Source: Thiobacillus denitrificans (GTDB lineage: Bacteria > Pseudomonadota > Gammaproteobacteria > Burkholderiales > Thiobacillaceae). From it: a DNA stretch of 64,000 nucleotides. Location: assembly GCA_002343685.1 (NCBI GenBank), contig DDRS01000017.1, forward strand, positions 218,693-282,692, given 5' to 3'. Below the pieces are notes generated by a model. The model saw nothing but the letters and a program-made list of their open reading frames with translations. It did no database searches and was not told the DNA's origin. Positions within the stretch are counted from its first letter, which is position 1, and each line of letters begins with the position of its first letter. A program made the position numbers and the translations under genes. Shown piece by piece: positions 17,153 to 27,766 of this stretch.

Positions 17153-18109
17153 TCACACGCGCGCACTCGGTTTTGCCAGATAGAACCATTCCTGCCCGGG
17201 CTGCGCATTGGGGTTGGGGAACACGATGTAGCCATCACGGTCGGCCACCACCGGCGCCCCGTCGCAACGCGTGCCGATGACTTCGCCGGCACGAACGCGA
17301 TCGAAGCTGGCCCAGTCGCGAACGAATTGATCGTCGGCATGGCCGCGATCGACAACCTGATACAGGCGTAGCGCCTCGGTATCGGTCACGGCTGCCGGCC
17401 TGGCTGCAGCCGTCAGTCCCAGATGCGCCAGCGTATTGTGAATGGCGCGATAAGCCACCTGAGGCGCGGCAGGATCATCGTGCTGCCCGCACTCAAGGGT
17501 GAGCGCGATGCCGCCCTGCGCCCGCATGTATTCGGTGGTGCCCACGCCGTAATGCACGTCGGCCTCGCGTGCCGACACGCCAGCCGCCAAGCGGCGCGCG
17601 ACACCTGCGGCATAGGTATCGAGCCAGCCGTCGACGAAGCGGCGCACGCCCAGCCGCAACGCCAGCGCGGTTTCCTCCTGCGAACGCGCAAACGGCTCCA
17701 GCAAGCCCTGGTTGTCTTCCGGACCCAGCATGGCGAAAGGCTCGCCCGCAGTGTGAAACGAATGCAGATCGAGCAGCGCGTCATGCTGTGCCAGCAATGG
17801 GCACAGCCAGTTGGCAATGCGATCCTCAAACTCGACCGGGGTTTCAGTGGGCACGAGATTGCGGTTGAGATTGCGGTCCCCCATGCGTTGATGGCGTGCG
17901 TAGGCCAACGGGTTGGTGACCGGCACGAAGGTCACACTCCCGGCCACGATATCCAGTTGCCCGGACTCGATCTCGGCAATGACGCGACGGATCGCCTGTG
18001 TCCCGCAGGTTTCGTTGCCGTGTACCGCACCCAGCACGATGAGGCGCGTACCCGGCTCCAGGCCGCTGAACGACACGGATTGGAAATGCAACGATTCAAG
18101 CATATTCAT
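17153..18109 (-). CDS. Succinylglutamate desuccinylase/aspartoacylase family zinc hydrolase
   Basis: An M14-like zinc carboxypeptidase-fold deacylase of 318 residues. Zinc ligands are in VHGNETCG and the later DLHSFH, and the substrate arginine region is NLNRN. This is the AstE/AspA signature, but the substrate is unknown and no arginine-succinyl pathway genes (astABCD) are nearby. The start is the ATG at 18109, which overlaps the stop of the TauE gene (ATGA). A longer reading to 18265 lies inside that gene and was rejected. The C-terminal 80 residues form a beta-rich domain common in this family. Confidence 0.87.
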   Translation of the reverse strand: MNMLESLHFQSVSFSGLEPGTRLIVLGAVHGNETCGTQAIRRVIAEIESGQLDIVAGSVTFVPVTNPLAYARHQRMGDRNLNRNLVPTETPVEFEDRIANWLCPLLAQHDALLDLHSFHTAGEPFAMLGPEDNQGLLEPFARSQEETALALRLGVRRFVDGWLDTYAAGVARRLAAGVSAREADVHYGVGTTEYMRAQGGIALTLECGQHDDPAAPQVAYRAIHNTLAHLGLTAAARPAAVTDTEALRLYQVVDRGHADDQFVRDWASFDRVRAGEVIGTRCDGAPVVADRDGYIVFPNPNAQPGQEWFYLAKPSARV

Positions 18110-18843
18110 GCATGCAAGGCCTTGAATAAAAGCGACACGCTTGATACCAGCAGCAGTACGCCGACCAGGCGCGTCATCAGCGATGGACTCAACCCGACAT
18201 GCGCGCGCCCGCCCAGATAGAGTGCACCCAGCATGAGCGGCAGCGCGGCAAAATAGGCAGTCCACACCTTGGCACTCGTCAGCAGCCCGGCTATCAGGAA
18301 ACTGACGATGCGGGACATGCCATCCGCAAAGAATAGTGCAGAAAACGTCGCTCGCAGATCGCTTTTGTCGCGGATGCGATGGGTCAGGTAAATCACATAG
18401 GGCGGCCCGCCAGTACCGAACAACGCGCCGACCGTCCCCCCCGTCAGCGCGGCCGGCACGGCCCAGCCGCGCGCGATCTGCTTGTCGCCACGGATATTGA
18501 ATACATTGCGTACCGCAAAAACGAACACGAACCCGGCCAGCGCAATCATCACGGGGCCGGATGGCAAATGGACCAAGAGACTGGTGCCCAGCGCCACGCC
18601 GAGGATGCTAAACGGAATCAGTGCACCGATCTCGCTCCATTTCACACGCCCGAAATTGAAACTACCCATTACCATCGATGCGGTGAAATCCAGCAGCAGG
18701 GCCAGTGGCACCACGAATTTCAGCGGAAAAATCAACGCCAGCAAAGGCACTGAGATCAGTGCCGACCCAAAACCGGTGATGCCACGGATGACATACGCCA
18801 CCAGCAGGATGACCGCCATGAGGGCGATCTGCTCAATACTCAC
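18106..18843 (-). CDS. TauE/SafE family sulfite/sulfonate-type membrane exporter
   Basis: A polytopic inner-membrane protein of 245 residues with about eight hydrophobic helices. The glycine-rich first repeat GITGFGSALISVPLLALIFP and second repeat GGTVGALFGTGGPPYVIYL are diagnostic of TauE/SafE (DUF81). Members move sulfite, sulfoacetate or other organic anions; the substrate here is not determined. It is translated from a GTG at 18843 overlapping the folB stop (GTGA) and in turn overlaps the AstE-like gene, so the three genes form one coupled unit. Confidence 0.88.
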   Translation of the reverse strand: MSIEQIALMAVILLVAYVIRGITGFGSALISVPLLALIFPLKFVVPLALLLDFTASMVMGSFNFGRVKWSEIGALIPFSILGVALGTSLLVHLPSGPVMIALAGFVFVFAVRNVFNIRGDKQIARGWAVPAALTGGTVGALFGTGGPPYVIYLTHRIRDKSDLRATFSALFFADGMSRIVSFLIAGLLTSAKVWTAYFAALPLMLGALYLGGRAHVGLSPSLMTRLVGVLLLVSSVSLLFKALHA

Positions 18844-19202
18844 AGACGCGTGCCGCGCTCAATGGTGATGCCGAGCTCCTTGATGCCCGGCACGATGGCG
18901 AACTTGGTTACCGACACCTTTACCCACGGCGCGCCGAATTCGCCGCAGATAATCGCCGCCACATGCTCGGCGACCGACTCGACCAGCGTGATCGGCTGCG
19001 GCGCGTTGTGCAGGTAGTCTTTCACCCGCATGGCCACCGCACCATAGTCGATGGTGTCGGCCACATTGTCGGTCCCGCTGGCCTTGCTGTCGGGCAAGCC
19101 GATTTCCAGATCGAGTCGAACCGGCTGCGGCACTTTGCGTTCCCACTCGTATATGCCGATAATCAGCTCGAGACGGAAGTCCCGCAAAAATAGAATATCC
19201 AT
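18840..19202 (-). CDS. folB: Dihydroneopterin aldolase
   Basis: Converts 7,8-dihydroneopterin to 6-hydroxymethyldihydropterin in folate synthesis. It has 120 residues from the ATG at 19202, which gives the family N-terminus MDILFLRDFRLELIIGIYEWER; another ATG at 19214 would add MIKT. The active-site Glu and Lys segments (IGIYEWERKV; VTKFAIVPGIKELGI) are present. It leads the unit folB-tauE-astE-like, and its start faces plsY across a 69-base divergent region. Confidence 0.93.
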   Translation of the reverse strand: MDILFLRDFRLELIIGIYEWERKVPQPVRLDLEIGLPDSKASGTDNVADTIDYGAVAMRVKDYLHNAPQPITLVESVAEHVAAIICGEFGAPWVKVSVTKFAIVPGIKELGITIERGTRL

Positions 19203-19271
19203 TGTCTTGATCATCCATGGCGGCGCTCACCCACAAGCCCGCCCAAAGCCCGCCATTTTACTGACTTGTTT

Positions 19272-19874
19272 ATGACCACGCTGTTGTTTATTGCCGCCGC
19301 CTATTTGCTTGGTTCGCTGTCGTTTGCCGTGATCGTCAGCCGCGCCATGCGCCTGCCCGACCCGCGCAGCTTCGGATCGGGCAATCCCGGCGCCACCAAC
19401 GTGCTGCGCACCGGACGCAAGGCCGCGGCCGCGCTGACGCTCCTTGGCGACGCGCTCAAGGGCTGGGTGGCCGTGGTGCTCGCGCGCATGCTGGCTCCAC
19501 AGTTCGATATGTCCGAAGACATTGCCCTGCTGTGCGCGTTGGCCGTGTTCATCGGCCACCTGTTCCCGGTGTTTTTCCGTTTCAAGGGCGGCAAGGGCGT
19601 GGCCACAGCACTCGGCCTGCTGCTCGGCCTCAACCCTTGGCTCGGCCTGGCATGCCTGGCGACTTGGCTGCTCATGGCCGGGCTATTCCGTATTTCCTCA
19701 CTAGCGGCCTTGATCACCGCCGCACTGGCCCCAGTCTATTCGGGCCTACTGATGGGCTGGGGCAATACGGCCATGACCGTGTTGGTGGTCGCACTGCTGC
19801 TGGTCTATCGTCACAAGAGCAATCTCATCAAACTGATATCCGGCCAGGAAGGACGCATCGGCGCCCGCTCCTGA
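19272..19874 (+). CDS. plsY: Glycerol-3-phosphate acyltransferase PlsY
   Basis: Inner-membrane enzyme that uses acyl-phosphate to make lysophosphatidic acid, the first step of phospholipid synthesis. It has 200 residues and five membrane segments. All three signature loops are visible: SFGSGNPGATNVLRTG (about 34-49), the HLFPVFFRFKGGKGVATALG loop (about 95-114), and a C-terminal YRHKSNLIKLISGQE. The ATG at 19272 is preferred over an in-frame TTG two codons upstream. It is divergent from folB, a conserved pairing in proteobacteria. Confidence 0.96.
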   Translation: MTTLLFIAAAYLLGSLSFAVIVSRAMRLPDPRSFGSGNPGATNVLRTGRKAAAALTLLGDALKGWVAVVLARMLAPQFDMSEDIALLCALAVFIGHLFPVFFRFKGGKGVATALGLLLGLNPWLGLACLATWLLMAGLFRISSLAALITAALAPVYSGLLMGWGNTAMTVLVVALLLVYRHKSNLIKLISGQEGRIGARS

Positions 19875-19890
19875 CCCCGTCTCACTGAAC

Positions 19891-20691
19891 ATGGCCTTCT
19901 TCGACAAAAGCATCGAGCACGCAAAAGAAAGTCTCGCCGAGGTGTCGCGCGAAGCGATCGACCACGCGGGTGAGCGCCTGTCAGGGGTAGTCAAGGAAGG
20001 CGTGTCGCAGGCTGGCACCGAACTGAAGGACGTCATCTGGCGCGCCAGCCAGGAGATCGACGCCAAGCTCGACAAGATTTCCGACGAACTGCATGAACAG
20101 CGCCAGTTCACCAAGGACGACGTACGCGAACTGGTCGACTATGCCGGCGAACGGCTGGGCTCCCTGATGGATGCCCGCATCGTGCACGCCAAGGCGGAGT
20201 TTTCATCGCTGGTGCAGGAAAAGGTCGAATACTTCAAGCGCGAAGTCGACAGCTTCTTCATCGAACGACAGCGTGACCTCGCCCGCGAACGGCGGCGGCT
20301 GTTCATCAACGTGGCCATCGCGATCCTGGCGTCGCTGTCGCTGGGTTTCGTCTCCTGGCTGTATCACGAATACTTGGGCGGCGGGCTGGATGTGTTCTCC
20401 ATCTTCCGCATCGTGTTCGCTTCGCTGGCCGGCGGCTACGCAGCCTACCTCGCGGTCAAATTACTGCGCCGCTGGCTGTCGATGTCGGAACACAAGAAGG
20501 ACACGCTGTTCCTGGTCAGCCGCTACTGGGGCGTGCTGCGTCCGGAAAGCATTTTCAGCACGGTCATCCTGGTGTGCCTGATGGCCGTGCTGGTGGGGTT
20601 CTTGCTATTCCCGGATCAGATTGCCCATTTCACAGGCGGTGAAAAATGGCTCAAGGCCTTGCGCGAGGCCTACCCGATGTTCCGCAGATAA
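19891..20691 (+). CDS. Hypothetical membrane protein with amphipathic helical N-terminus
   Basis: I do not recognise this 266-residue protein. Residues 1-135 are soluble, strongly charged and helical, and look like coiled coil. A short motif is duplicated, DHAGERL at 24-30 and DYAGERL at 83-89, within similar helices. Three membrane segments follow (about 138-158, 168-192 and 221-241), with a basic connector RRRLF before the first. The C-terminal tail is cytoplasmic or periplasmic and short. It begins 16 bases after plsY, so it is likely co-transcribed with it, and its stop lies 3 bases from the convergent tsaD stop. The long helical part suggests self-association or a scaffold at the membrane. 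Confidence 0.75.
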   Translation: MAFFDKSIEHAKESLAEVSREAIDHAGERLSGVVKEGVSQAGTELKDVIWRASQEIDAKLDKISDELHEQRQFTKDDVRELVDYAGERLGSLMDARIVHAKAEFSSLVQEKVEYFKREVDSFFIERQRDLARERRRLFINVAIAILASLSLGFVSWLYHEYLGGGLDVFSIFRIVFASLAGGYAAYLAVKLLRRWLSMSEHKKDTLFLVSRYWGVLRPESIFSTVILVCLMAVLVGFLLFPDQIAHFTGGEKWLKALREAYPMFRR

Positions 20692-20694
20692 GGC

Positions 20695-21705
20695 TTACAC
20701 GGCATCGAGCGTCGCCAACTCCCAACGCGGTTTGACCGCAAACGTCAGATCCGATGTCTTCCTATGCGTCGCCAACCGCTGCGCGCCCGCGTAGGCGATC
20801 ATCGCGCCGTTGTCCGTGCAGAACTCCAGCCGCGGATAGAACACGCTGATACCGCGTGCCGCCGCCTCGCGTGTCAGCCGTTCGCGCAGATGCGTATTGG
20901 CGCCCACGCCGCCGGCAACCACCAGCCGCGTCACGCCACTGTGGGCACAGGCTGCCAGACTCTTGCCCACCAGCACGTCCACCGCCACCACCTGAAACGC
21001 CGCCGCGATGTCGGCTGCCTGATCCAGCCCTTGCTTGCGCACCAGCGTCAGCACTGCGGTTTTCAAGCCGCTGAAGCTGAAATCAAAATCGCCCGAATTG
21101 AGCATCGGGCGCGGCAGGGTAAAGCGGCTGGCATCACCCGCGGCCGCCAGCTTCGACAGTGCCGGCCCGCCCGGATAACCCAGGCCCAATAGCTGTGCGG
21201 TCTTGTCGAAGGCCTCACCGGCCGCATCGTCGAGGGTCTCACCCAGCAAAGTGTAGCGTCCGACGCCCGACACCCGCATCAACTGCGTATGGCCGCCCGA
21301 CACCAGCAAGGCAACGAAGGGGAATTCTGGCGGCGTATCGGAAATCAAAGGCGACAGCATATGGCCTTCCAGATGGTGCACGCCGACTGCCGGGATATTC
21401 AGCGAAAACGCCAGCGCACGCGCCATCCCCGCCCCCACCAGCAGCGCGCCGGCAAGCCCCGGTCCTTGTGTATAGGCGATGCCGTCGAGCGCTTCCAGTG
21501 TGCACCCACTCTCAGCCAAAACCTGGCGCGTCAAGGGAAGAACCCGCCGGATATGGTCACGCGACGCCAGTTCGGGCACCACGCCACCATAGTCGTTATG
21601 CATGGCGATCTGTGAATAGAGCGCGTGCGCCAGCAGGCCGCGCACGCTGTCATATAGCGCAACACCGGTTTCATCGCAGGACGACTCGATGCCAAGTACC
21701 AACAT
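20695..21705 (-). CDS. tsaD: tRNA N6-adenosine threonylcarbamoyltransferase TsaD
   Basis: Transfers threonylcarbamoyl to A37 of ANN-decoding tRNAs (t6A), with TsaB/TsaE. It has 336 residues and the ASKHA fold. Metal-ligand motif HHLEGH (His111, His115) and the N-terminal GIESSCDETGVAL are intact, as are TQGPGLAGALLVG and VSGGHTQL. It is a single gene divergent from rpsU across 82 bases, the usual tsaD-rpsU arrangement. Confidence 0.97.
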   Translation of the reverse strand: MLVLGIESSCDETGVALYDSVRGLLAHALYSQIAMHNDYGGVVPELASRDHIRRVLPLTRQVLAESGCTLEALDGIAYTQGPGLAGALLVGAGMARALAFSLNIPAVGVHHLEGHMLSPLISDTPPEFPFVALLVSGGHTQLMRVSGVGRYTLLGETLDDAAGEAFDKTAQLLGLGYPGGPALSKLAAAGDASRFTLPRPMLNSGDFDFSFSGLKTAVLTLVRKQGLDQAADIAAAFQVVAVDVLVGKSLAACAHSGVTRLVVAGGVGANTHLRERLTREAAARGISVFYPRLEFCTDNGAMIAYAGAQRLATHRKTSDLTFAVKPRWELATLDAV

Positions 21706-21723
21706 AGGGGAAACAGGGGGGAC

Positions 21724-21752
21724 TGGAAAAATCCGTTAGGGCTTGCTATTAT
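21724..21752 (+). promoter_or_regulatory. Promoter of rpsU
   Basis: TGGAAA (21724-21729), a 17-base spacer and TATTAT (21747-21752) preceded by TGC, so the -10 is of the extended type. It lies 36 bases before the rpsU ATG. Confidence 0.6.
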
Positions 21753-21787
21753 TCTCGTTTTTCCCGTTTCCCGGAAGCCACTGTCAC

Positions 21788-22000
21788 ATGCCTCACGTCA
21801 AAGTCAAAGAAAATGAGCCGTTCGACGTCGCCCTGCGTCGTTTCAAGCGTTCCATCGAAAAAGTCGGCTTGCTGACCGAGCTGCGCGCCCGCGAGTTCTA
21901 CGAGAAGCCCACCGCAGAGCGGAAGCGCAAGCTCGCCGCCGCAGTCAAGCGCCAAAGCAAGCGCCTGCGCAGCCAGCAACTCCCCCCCAAGATGTATTGA
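21788..22000 (+). CDS. rpsU: 30S ribosomal protein bS21
   Basis: A small basic protein at the mRNA exit region of the 30S platform. It has 70 residues with the standard N-terminus MPHVKVKENEPFDVALRRFKR shortened here to its recognisable core, and a Lys/Arg-rich C-terminus ending KMY. It opens the macromolecular synthesis block rpsU-yqeY-dnaG-rpoD. A perfect 9-bp hairpin overlaps its stop codon. Confidence 0.97.
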   Translation: MPHVKVKENEPFDVALRRFKRSIEKVGLLTELRAREFYEKPTAERKRKLAAAVKRQSKRLRSQQLPPKMY

Positions 22001-22020
22001 TTCCGCGCTGACGCGGAATC
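21999..22020 (+). repeat. 9-bp hairpin between rpsU and yqeY
   Basis: GATTCCGCG (21999-22007), loop CTGA and CGCGGAATC (22012-22020) form a perfect stem that overlaps the rpsU stop codon. No T-run follows; CCCC does. It may act as an mRNA processing or stability element that lets rpsU be expressed above dnaG, as E. coli does by a terminator at the same place. Confidence 0.6.
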
Positions 22021-22027
22021 CCCACGC

Positions 22028-22474
22028 ATGTCGCTCAAGGCACGCATCACTGACGACATGAAAACCGCCATGCGCGCCAAAGAGATGGCGCGCCTCGGCA
22101 CGATCCGTCTCCTGTTGGCCGCCATCAAGCAGAGAGAAGTCGACGAGCGTATCGAGCTGGACGACGCTGCAGTCAGCAGCATCGTCGAAAAACTCATCAA
22201 GCAACGCAAGGACTCGATCAGCCAATTCCAGGTTGCCGGTCGTGACGACCTGGTGGCGGCCGAACAGGCCGAGCTCGTCGTGCTGCAGGCCTACCTGCCC
22301 GAACAACTCTCCGCTGCCGAAGTCGAAGCCGCCGTTGCCGCGGCCATTGCCGAATCCGGCGCGTCCAGCGCCAAGGACATGGGCAAGGTCATGGGGCTGC
22401 TGAAACCCCGCCTTGCCGGCCGTGCCGACATGGGGCAGGTCTCCGCGCTGATCAAGGCCCGTCTCGCAAGCTAA
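22028..22474 (+). CDS. GatB/YqeY domain-containing protein
   Basis: A 148-residue protein of the YqeY family, related to the C-terminal tRNA-binding part of GatB. The conserved start SLKARITDDMKTAMRAKE and the Gln-rich helical body with the closing MGKVMGLLKPRLAGRADMG are typical. The molecular role is not established; a tRNA amidotransferase link is assumed from the domain. It lies between rpsU and dnaG in the conserved block. Confidence 0.93.
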   Translation: MSLKARITDDMKTAMRAKEMARLGTIRLLLAAIKQREVDERIELDDAAVSSIVEKLIKQRKDSISQFQVAGRDDLVAAEQAELVVLQAYLPEQLSAAEVEAAVAAAIAESGASSAKDMGKVMGLLKPRLAGRADMGQVSALIKARLAS

Positions 22475-22516
22475 CCCCATCCGGCGCGACGCGCCCGGGT
22501 TTATCATGCGGCCATC

Positions 22517-24211
22517 ATGATTCCGCGCGATTTCATCGATACCCTGCTCGCCCGCGTCGACGTCGTCGATGTCATCGACCGCCGCGTGCCGCTGAAGAAA
22601 GCCGGGCAGAATTACCAGGCCTGCTGTCCTTTCCACAGCGAAAAAACCCCCTCCTTCACCGTCAGCCCGACCAAGCAGTTCTACCACTGCTTCGGCTGCG
22701 GCGCACATGGCACGGCGCTCGGTTTCCTCATGGAATACGAGCACATGAGCTTCCCCGACGCCGTAGCGGCCCTGGCCCAGGACGTCGGCTTGCCCGTGCC
22801 CGAGTCCGGCGAGCCCGAGCGCCCCAAACCGCCGCCAGCGCTGTGGGATGCACTCGAACAGGCGGCGCAGTTCTACAAGAAACAGCTCAAGCAGACCCCG
22901 CGCGCGATCGACTACCTGAAGCGCCGCGGCCTGACTGGCGCCATCGCTGCCCGCTATGGCATCGGCTACGCGCCGGAGGGGTCCCCCCTGAAGCAGGTCT
23001 ACGCCGACTATGCGGCCGAGGCCCTCGCCGCCTCGGGCCTCGTCATCGACGGCGATCACGGGCGCTACGACCGCTTCCGCGACCGCATCATGTTTCCTAT
23101 CAGGAACATCAAGGGCCAGATCGTCGGTTTCGGCGGGCGCGTGCTGGACCAGGGCGAACCGAAATACCTCAATTCGCCGGAAACCCCGCTGTTTCACAAG
23201 GGTTCGGAAATCTACGGCCTGTTCGAGGCGCGCGCCGCGATCAAGACGGCCGGACGCGTCATTGTGGTCGAAGGCTACATGGACGTGGTCGCGCTGGCGC
23301 AACTCGGCGTGGAGTTCGCCGTCGCCACCCTCGGCACCGCCACCACGCCAATCCATGCACGTACCCTGCTGCGCCACACCGACCGCCTGGTCTTTGCCTT
23401 CGACGGCGACAATGCCGGGCGCAAGGCCGCCTGGCGCGCGCTGGAAAACTCGCTGGAGGCGCTGCAGGACGGCAAGGAGGTCAGTTTCCTGTTCCTGCCG
23501 GAAGGCGAGGACCCTGACAGCTATATCCGAACCCACGGCCACGACGCATTCCTGCACCTGCTGGACACCGACACCCTGCCGCTGTCCGCCTTTCTGGTGC
23601 GTGAACTGGCGCGCAACCGCAAACTCGACAGCCAGGAAGGCCGGGCAGCCTTGATCAAGGACGCCAAGCCCTTGCTGGAGAAAATTGCCGCGCCCCTGCT
23701 GGCCAGCTTGATCCAACGACAGATTGCGGAACTTGCGCACCTCCAGGCTGACGAACTCAGCCACCTCGGGCTCAAACCCATCGCGGCACGCCGACTTCTC
23801 CCGCGTCCGCAACGCCGCCCGACGCCATCGCGGGTGCGCAGCCTGGCACGCACCCTGCTGATGAATCCACAGCGGGTGGCCGAGGTCGAACCCTGCTGGC
23901 TCGATGTAAACGACCCGCTAAGCGGTCCTACCGGCGAATTGATGGCCTGGCTGTGCGAGGTTGGCCCCCTCAAGCCGCAGACCCTAAGCGAAACGGCCAA
24001 AGGCAGCGTGCTGGAGCCCTTGATCGATGAGCTAATGACCGATTTGCTCGACAAAGACGACACTTGGGACTGGAACGCGGAGTTCGATGGCGCCGTCAAA
24101 CAGTTACGCGACGATTGGCGCAGGCGAAGGCAACAGGAACTGGCCATGCGCCCGCTCGGCAGTTTGAGCGCCAGCGAGCGCCAGGAATTGACTGAACTGG
24201 CACGTTCCTAG
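22517..24211 (+). CDS. dnaG: DNA primase DnaG
   Basis: Makes RNA primers for replication and acts with DnaB helicase. It has 564 residues. The N-terminal CHC2 zinc finger (CPFH near residue 37 with CFGCG near 58) is followed by the catalytic core with a TOPRIM domain (VVEGYMDVVALAQ near 251, and FAFDGDNAGRKAA near 294). The C-terminal DnaB-binding helical region is present but shorter than in E. coli. It lies 42 bases after yqeY and 115 bases before rpoD. Confidence 0.97.
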   Translation: MIPRDFIDTLLARVDVVDVIDRRVPLKKAGQNYQACCPFHSEKTPSFTVSPTKQFYHCFGCGAHGTALGFLMEYEHMSFPDAVAALAQDVGLPVPESGEPERPKPPPALWDALEQAAQFYKKQLKQTPRAIDYLKRRGLTGAIAARYGIGYAPEGSPLKQVYADYAAEALAASGLVIDGDHGRYDRFRDRIMFPIRNIKGQIVGFGGRVLDQGEPKYLNSPETPLFHKGSEIYGLFEARAAIKTAGRVIVVEGYMDVVALAQLGVEFAVATLGTATTPIHARTLLRHTDRLVFAFDGDNAGRKAAWRALENSLEALQDGKEVSFLFLPEGEDPDSYIRTHGHDAFLHLLDTDTLPLSAFLVRELARNRKLDSQEGRAALIKDAKPLLEKIAAPLLASLIQRQIAELAHLQADELSHLGLKPIAARRLLPRPQRRPTPSRVRSLARTLLMNPQRVAEVEPCWLDVNDPLSGPTGELMAWLCEVGPLKPQTLSETAKGSVLEPLIDELMTDLLDKDDTWDWNAEFDGAVKQLRDDWRRRRQQELAMRPLGSLSASERQELTELARS

Positions 24212-24226
24212 CTTGCCAGAAACGGC

Positions 24227-24254
24227 AAGACAAAGTGCCGGCTTGCGGTATAAT
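24227..24254 (+). promoter_or_regulatory. Internal promoter for rpoD
   Basis: AAGACA (24227-24232), a 16-base spacer and a perfect TATAAT (24249-24254) lie in the dnaG-rpoD gap. The -10 sits in the loop of a weak hairpin (CCGGC at 24238 with GCCGG at 24256) followed by TTTTT, so transcripts arriving from dnaG may partly terminate here while rpoD starts anew. Confidence 0.55.
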
Positions 24255-24326
24255 TGCCGGTTTTTGAACGATTTTTTTCTGTCCGCGTGCGATGCGCGGG
24301 GGCGGGACCTGAGCGGAGAATAACCT

Positions 24327-26246
<1,920 letters not shown>

Positions 26247-26251
26247 GTTCC

Positions 26252-26282
26252 CTGCCCCGCCCATCGCGGGGCAGCTACGTTT
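26252..26282 (+). terminator. Probable terminator after rpoD
   Basis: CTGCCCCGC (26252-26260), a 5-base loop and GCGGGGCAG (26266-26274) form a perfect 9-bp stem, then CTACGTTTTCG. The T-run is set back from the stem. The tRNA starts at 26285, so the hairpin could also be a processing signal upstream of the tRNA. Confidence 0.65.
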
Positions 26283-26284
26283 TC

Positions 26285-26361
<77 letters not shown>

Positions 26362-26377
26362 ATTACCCAACATCAGC

Positions 26378-26408
26378 GATAATCACCCCCTAATAAAAAC
26401 TGGGGGTG
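26378..26408 (+). promoter_or_regulatory. -10-like box and hairpin in the slmA leader
   Basis: GATAAT (26378-26383) could be a -10. It is followed at once by CACCCCC (26384-26390), an 11-base loop and GGGGGTG (26402-26408). The second arm is the only purine-rich stretch that could serve as ribosome site, 4 bases before the slmA ATG, so the hairpin would hide it. No matching -35 was found. Confidence 0.35.
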
Positions 26409-26412
26409 TCAG

Positions 26413-26997
26413 ATGCAAGGGGAAGCCAGAAAACCCGGCGAGCGCCGGTTGCAGATTCTGCAAACACTCGCCGCGATGCTACAGGAACCGCAGCCTGAGA
26501 AAATCACCACGGCGGCGTTGGCAGCCCGCATCGGGGTATCCGAAGCCGCGCTATACCGGCACTTTTCCAGCAAGGCGCAAATGTTCGAGGGGCTGATCGA
26601 ATTCATCGAACAAACCCTGTTTGGCCTGATTGCGCGCATCACCGCCGACACGCCCTCGCCGTCCGCCCAAATCGAGGCCATCCTCAGCATGCTGTTGAAT
26701 TTTGCGGCGAAGAATCCAGGGATGACGCGCGTGCTGATCGGCGATGCACTGGTGCATGAAAACGAGCGCCTGCAAAAACGCATCAATCAACTACACGACC
26801 GAATCGAAGCCCAGTTGCGGCAATGCCTGCGCTTTTGCGGCGACAAGCAGTCCGAACTGAGCGGGCCGCTGGCCAATCTGCTGCAATGCATGGTGGTAGG
26901 ACGCTGGCATCAGTTCGCCAAGAGCGGATTCAGCCGCCCGCCCGGCGGCGATATCGAACTGCTGATGGCGCGTTTGCTTGACGTTCACCCCGCCTGA
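26413..26997 (+). CDS. slmA: Nucleoid occlusion factor SlmA (TetR family)
   Basis: A DNA-binding TetR-fold protein that, when bound to its chromosomal sites, blocks FtsZ assembly over the nucleoid. It has 194 residues. The helix-turn-helix is near 31-62 (ITTAALAARIGVSEAALYRHF, shortened here), followed by FSSKAQMFEGLIEFIEQTLF, which is characteristic of SlmA rather than of ligand-responsive TetR repressors. Its 3' end overlaps the convergent MoeB/ThiF gene by 13 bases. Confidence 0.93.
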   Translation: MQGEARKPGERRLQILQTLAAMLQEPQPEKITTAALAARIGVSEAALYRHFSSKAQMFEGLIEFIEQTLFGLIARITADTPSPSAQIEAILSMLLNFAAKNPGMTRVLIGDALVHENERLQKRINQLHDRIEAQLRQCLRFCGDKQSELSGPLANLLQCMVVGRWHQFAKSGFSRPPGGDIELLMARLLDVHPA

Positions 26998-27755
26998 CGC
27001 GCAGCCTGCCTGCACACCGGGCAAGCCGGGTCATACGGCACGTTCATCACGCGAGCCTCGGCCCGCAGGCCATCCCATAGCAGCAGCCGGCCAATCAGCA
27101 ACTCTCCCACCTGAGCCAGATATTTCAGCGCTTCCATCGCCTGCATTGCGCCGATGACGCCGACCAGGGGAGAAAACACCCCCGCCTCGGCGCAGCGCAC
27201 CTCCGGTTCGCCAGCCTGATCCGGAAATAGGCAGTGATAGCAGGGTGTGCGAGCACGGCGGGTATCGAACACCGCCAGTTGTCCCGAAAAACCGATCGCA
27301 GCCCCCGACACCAGCGGCTTGCCCAACTGAACGCAGGCCCGGTTGACCGCATGCCGGGTAGCAAAGTTGTCCGACGCATCGACGACCAGATCGACCGCCG
27401 CCACCGCTTCATGCAGCGCTTCGCCGCCCAGCGCTTCCCGAATGGATTGCACTTCGATTTCAGGATTGATGGCGCGCACGCTGCGCGCGAGCGAATCGGC
27501 CTTGTTCTCGCCGATGGCTGCCGTGGCATGGCCAATCTGCCGCTGCAGATTGGTCAGGTCGACCGTATCACCGTCCGCCAGCCACAACCGTCCGACGCCC
27601 GATGCCCCCAGATAAAGTGCGACCGGGCAGCCCAGCCCACCGGCACCGATGATCAACACCGACGCGCCTGAGATACGTGCCTGCCCGTCCACACCGACAT
27701 CGGGCAGCAGGATGTGTCTGCTGTAGCGCAGCAGCAGTGTGTCGTTCAACTCCAT
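26985..27755 (-). CDS. MoeB/ThiF/HesA family adenylyltransferase
   Basis: An E1-like enzyme that adenylates the C-terminus of a ubiquitin-like sulfur carrier (MoaD or ThiS). It has 256 residues. The nucleotide-binding GAGGLGCP motif (about 39-46) and the Arg finger region LQRQIGH are present. Two zinc-binding Cys pairs are visible, CYHC near 177 and CPVC close to the C-terminus. MoeB and ThiF cannot be separated by this sequence alone, and no carrier gene is adjacent. I start at the ATG at 27755 (MELNDTLLLRYSRHILLP), which fits the family; a GTG three codons upstream is possible. Confidence 0.88.
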   Translation of the reverse strand: MELNDTLLLRYSRHILLPDVGVDGQARISGASVLIIGAGGLGCPVALYLGASGVGRLWLADGDTVDLTNLQRQIGHATAAIGENKADSLARSVRAINPEIEVQSIREALGGEALHEAVAAVDLVVDASDNFATRHAVNRACVQLGKPLVSGAAIGFSGQLAVFDTRRARTPCYHCLFPDQAGEPEVRCAEAGVFSPLVGVIGAMQAMEALKYLAQVGELLIGRLLLWDGLRAEARVMNVPYDPACPVCRQAARQAG

Positions 27756-27766
27756 GGCCAGCACGG

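Noticed and set aside
21749..23812. A 687-codon minus-strand reading frame
   Set aside because: It lies opposite rpsU, yqeY and dnaG, all of which match known families. It is a shadow caused by high GC.
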